A program made the translations under genes and the position numbers. Below the pieces are notes generated by a model, which was not told the origin of the DNA, did not search any database, and was given only the letters and a program-made list of their open reading frames with translations. A stretch of 64,000 nt of DNA, taken from NCBI GenBank assembly GCA_035711845.1, contig DASTBU010000148.1:59069-123068 (forward strand), given 5' to 3'. Numbering within the stretch: position 1 is the stretch's first letter; each line of letters starts with the position of its first letter. This document shows, one piece after another, positions 62,666 through 64,000 of the stretch. The stretch is from DASTBU01 sp035711845. GTDB taxonomy: Bacteria > Acidobacteriota > Vicinamibacteria > Vicinamibacterales > 2-12-FULL-66-21.

Positions 62666-62692
62666 ATCATATCGCGCGATCGCGCGATCGGG
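62666..62692 (-). promoter_or_regulatory. Candidate -10 TATGAT with abutting GCGATCGC octads
   Basis: On the minus strand TATGAT (62671-62666) is directly preceded by two to three 8-bp GCGATCGC units (62692-62672), matching the octad family at 27937 and 51584. Confidence 0.45.
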
Positions 62693-62719
62693 TGCTCCTC
62701 TGAGTGCAGGCCAAAGCGA

Positions 62720-64000
62720 CTAGGAGTCTCTGAGTGCCGTCATCGGAGCGACGCCGGCCGCGCGGCGGGCCGGTAGCCAGCAGGCGAGCGCCGCGACCGC
62801 CAGCAGGATCGCCGGAGCGCCCGCGAACACCGTCGGGTCAATTCGATCGCTGCCGAGAAGATCCCGTGCGGCGATGAAGGCAGCCAGCCATCCGAGGATT
62901 GCTCCAGCGACGGCCACCCCCAAGTGCTCGGCGACAAAATGCGCCACCACACGGCCTGGCGTCGCGCCGAGCGCCAGGCGGACACCAATCTCGCCGGTTC
63001 GCAGGGACACGGCATAGGCGACGACCGCATAGATGCCGATAGCCGCGAGGAGCAGCAGGAGAGGACCGAGCACCGCGAACATCCGCATCGGAACCCGGCG
63101 GAAGATCAGGTTGGTTTCGACGTGATCGACCATCGATCGCAGGTTGAACACGGGCAGATCCGGATCGATGTCGCGCATAATACGCCGGAGTTCCGGGGCA
63201 ATCGACGTGGACGCGGGCCCCGGCGTACGGATGTGGATCTCGCCGCGCGGCTGGGGGAGGTCGCGGTAGGAGAAGTAGATCATGGGCGTAGGCGGCTCGC
63301 CGAATGCGTTGTAGAGCGAGTTGGCCGCCACGCCGCAAATGACGAACCGCCGTCCGCGTACCTCGAGGCCACGGCCGATCGGTTCGCCGTCGGGGATGAA
63401 GCGGCTGACGAAGGCCTCGTTCACGATGACCTGCGCTGGAGCGGCGGCATCGTTCAGATCGGCGAAGTCGGTCCCCGCGCGGAGCGCGATCCCCATCACG
63501 GCGAGATAGCCGGGTGTGACGGTGTTGGCGGCCGATTCATCGAATCCTTCGTCCGTGCGCGCGCGGCCGTCAAGGGTGAACGCGCGCGTCGGCATGCCGT
63601 GAATGTCGAGCGGGACAGACGAGGCGATGGCGACCTGCTCGACGCCGGGCAGCGAGCGGAGACCGGCCAGTGTCCGGCTCGCCAGATCCCGTGAGAAACC
63701 GGGCTCTGCGGGGCGGCCGGCCAGATCGTAGGCGGCGAGCAGCACCCCCTCGCGCCTGAAACCAGGATCGATCGTGCGCGTCTCCATGAAGCTCTGGAAG
63801 AACAGCCCGGCGACAATCAAAACCACGACCGCAAGCGCGACCTGTGCGCCCATCAGCGCCGTGCGGAGCGCGCTGCGTGAGGGCGTGCTGCCTGCCCTGC
63901 GCAGGGCGAGCAGCGGGTCCATTTTGGCGAGGTGCACCGCGGGCACGGCGCCGAAGGCGAGCCCGCATGCGAGACCGAGCGCCGCGGCGAACACGAGCCC
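62720..64000 (-). CDS. ADOP family permease, N-terminus outside the window
   Basis: 426 residues visible; the frame continues past base 64000. It contains the end of the first FtsX block (AAALGLACGLAFGAVPAVHLAKMDPLLAL), the middle helix (VALAVVVLIVAGLFFQSF), the second periplasmic domain and the C-terminal FtsX triplet, ending ARRAAGVAPMTALRDS. Sixth ADOP-type permease of the window; the last residues depart from the usual RIDPxxALR(Y/G)E. Confidence 0.88.
   Translation of the reverse strand, partial: GLVFAAALGLACGLAFGAVPAVHLAKMDPLLALRRAGSTPSRSALRTALMGAQVALAVVVLIVAGLFFQSFMETRTIDPGFRREGVLLAAYDLAGRPAEPGFSRDLASRTLAGLRSLPGVEQVAIASSVPLDIHGMPTRAFTLDGRARTDEGFDESAANTVTPGYLAVMGIALRAGTDFADLNDAAAPAQVIVNEAFVSRFIPDGEPIGRGLEVRGRRFVICGVAANSLYNAFGEPPTPMIYFSYRDLPQPRGEIHIRTPGPASTSIAPELRRIMRDIDPDLPVFNLRSMVDHVETNLIFRRVPMRMFAVLGPLLLLLAAIGIYAVVAYAVSLRTGEIGVRLALGATPGRVVAHFVAEHLGVAVAGAILGWLAAFIAARDLLGSDRIDPTVFAGAPAILLAVAALACWLPARRAAGVAPMTALRDS

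Overview
The window looks like a chromosomal segment of a high-GC Acidobacteriota, probably class Vicinamibacteria. The best clue is six large FtsX/MacB-type permeases with no ATPase gene beside them; this is the ADOP family (acidobacterial duplicated orphan permease). A TPR-bearing Ser/Thr kinase, WD40-amidohydrolase and VPS10/BNR-propeller exoproteins and GC-rich coding throughout fit the same group. I see no rRNA, tRNA, CRISPR array, prophage or intact insertion sequence; the only mobile trace is a broken IS1380-type transposase N-terminus near 10.1 kb.

Layout. 1-7.3 kb: a 5'-truncated nucleotidyltransferase/winged-helix protein, a divergent UvrA, an M55 D-aminopeptidase, a secreted protein and a lipoprotein with a duplicated Cys/His module. 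7.4-12.5 kb: ADOP permease, transposase remnant, MocR regulator, small membrane protein. 12.5-18.9 kb (minus strand): a compact operon encoding a CysM-JAMM fusion, a MoaD/CysO-E1-rhodanese fusion, a TPR kinase and a lipoprotein, preceded by a promoter and a leader with an intrinsic terminator. 19-31 kb: OPT transporter, M29-like aminopeptidase, VPS10-like propeller protein, class C beta-lactamase-fold hydrolase, PqiA-like protein, WD40-amidohydrolase. 31.3-32.9 kb: YtrA-type GntR regulator with a palindromic operator, a slipin, and a 34-residue membrane peptide. 33-47.5 kb: ADOP permeases, GH31 glycosidase, fatty acid desaturase, Ycf48-like propeller, beta-barrel protein, cyclophilin, histidine phosphatase. 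47.6-51.5 kb: LigD split into ligase and polymerase genes, a sensor kinase, an FkbM methyltransferase. 51.7-64 kb: two tandem HisC-like aminotransferases, HupE/UreJ-like protein, two NHL propellers, ADOP permease, M28 GCPII-like peptidase and a last ADOP cut by the window end.

Two things stand out. First, the CysM-JAMM and CysO-E1-rhodanese genes contain in two polypeptides every activity of the sulfur-carrier-protein cysteine pathway known from Mycobacterium (CysO, MoeZ, CysM, Mec). The carrier's Gly-Gly is internal to the fusion and a JAMM protease is encoded next door, so proteolytic maturation is an obvious possibility. Second, at least 15 intergenic spaces carry degenerate tandem arrays with 7-bp (sometimes 8-bp) period. 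Arrays differ in unit sequence, some units recur tens of kb apart, and arrays commonly run from the stop codon of one gene to the core promoter of the next, in several cases supplying the stop codon or extra C-terminal codons. They resemble in kind the heptanucleotide STRR repeats of cyanobacteria.

Many genes encode secreted or periplasmic peptidases, propellers and hydrolases, which suggests a heterotroph living on peptides and glycans. All assignments come from reading the sequence; no database search was run.
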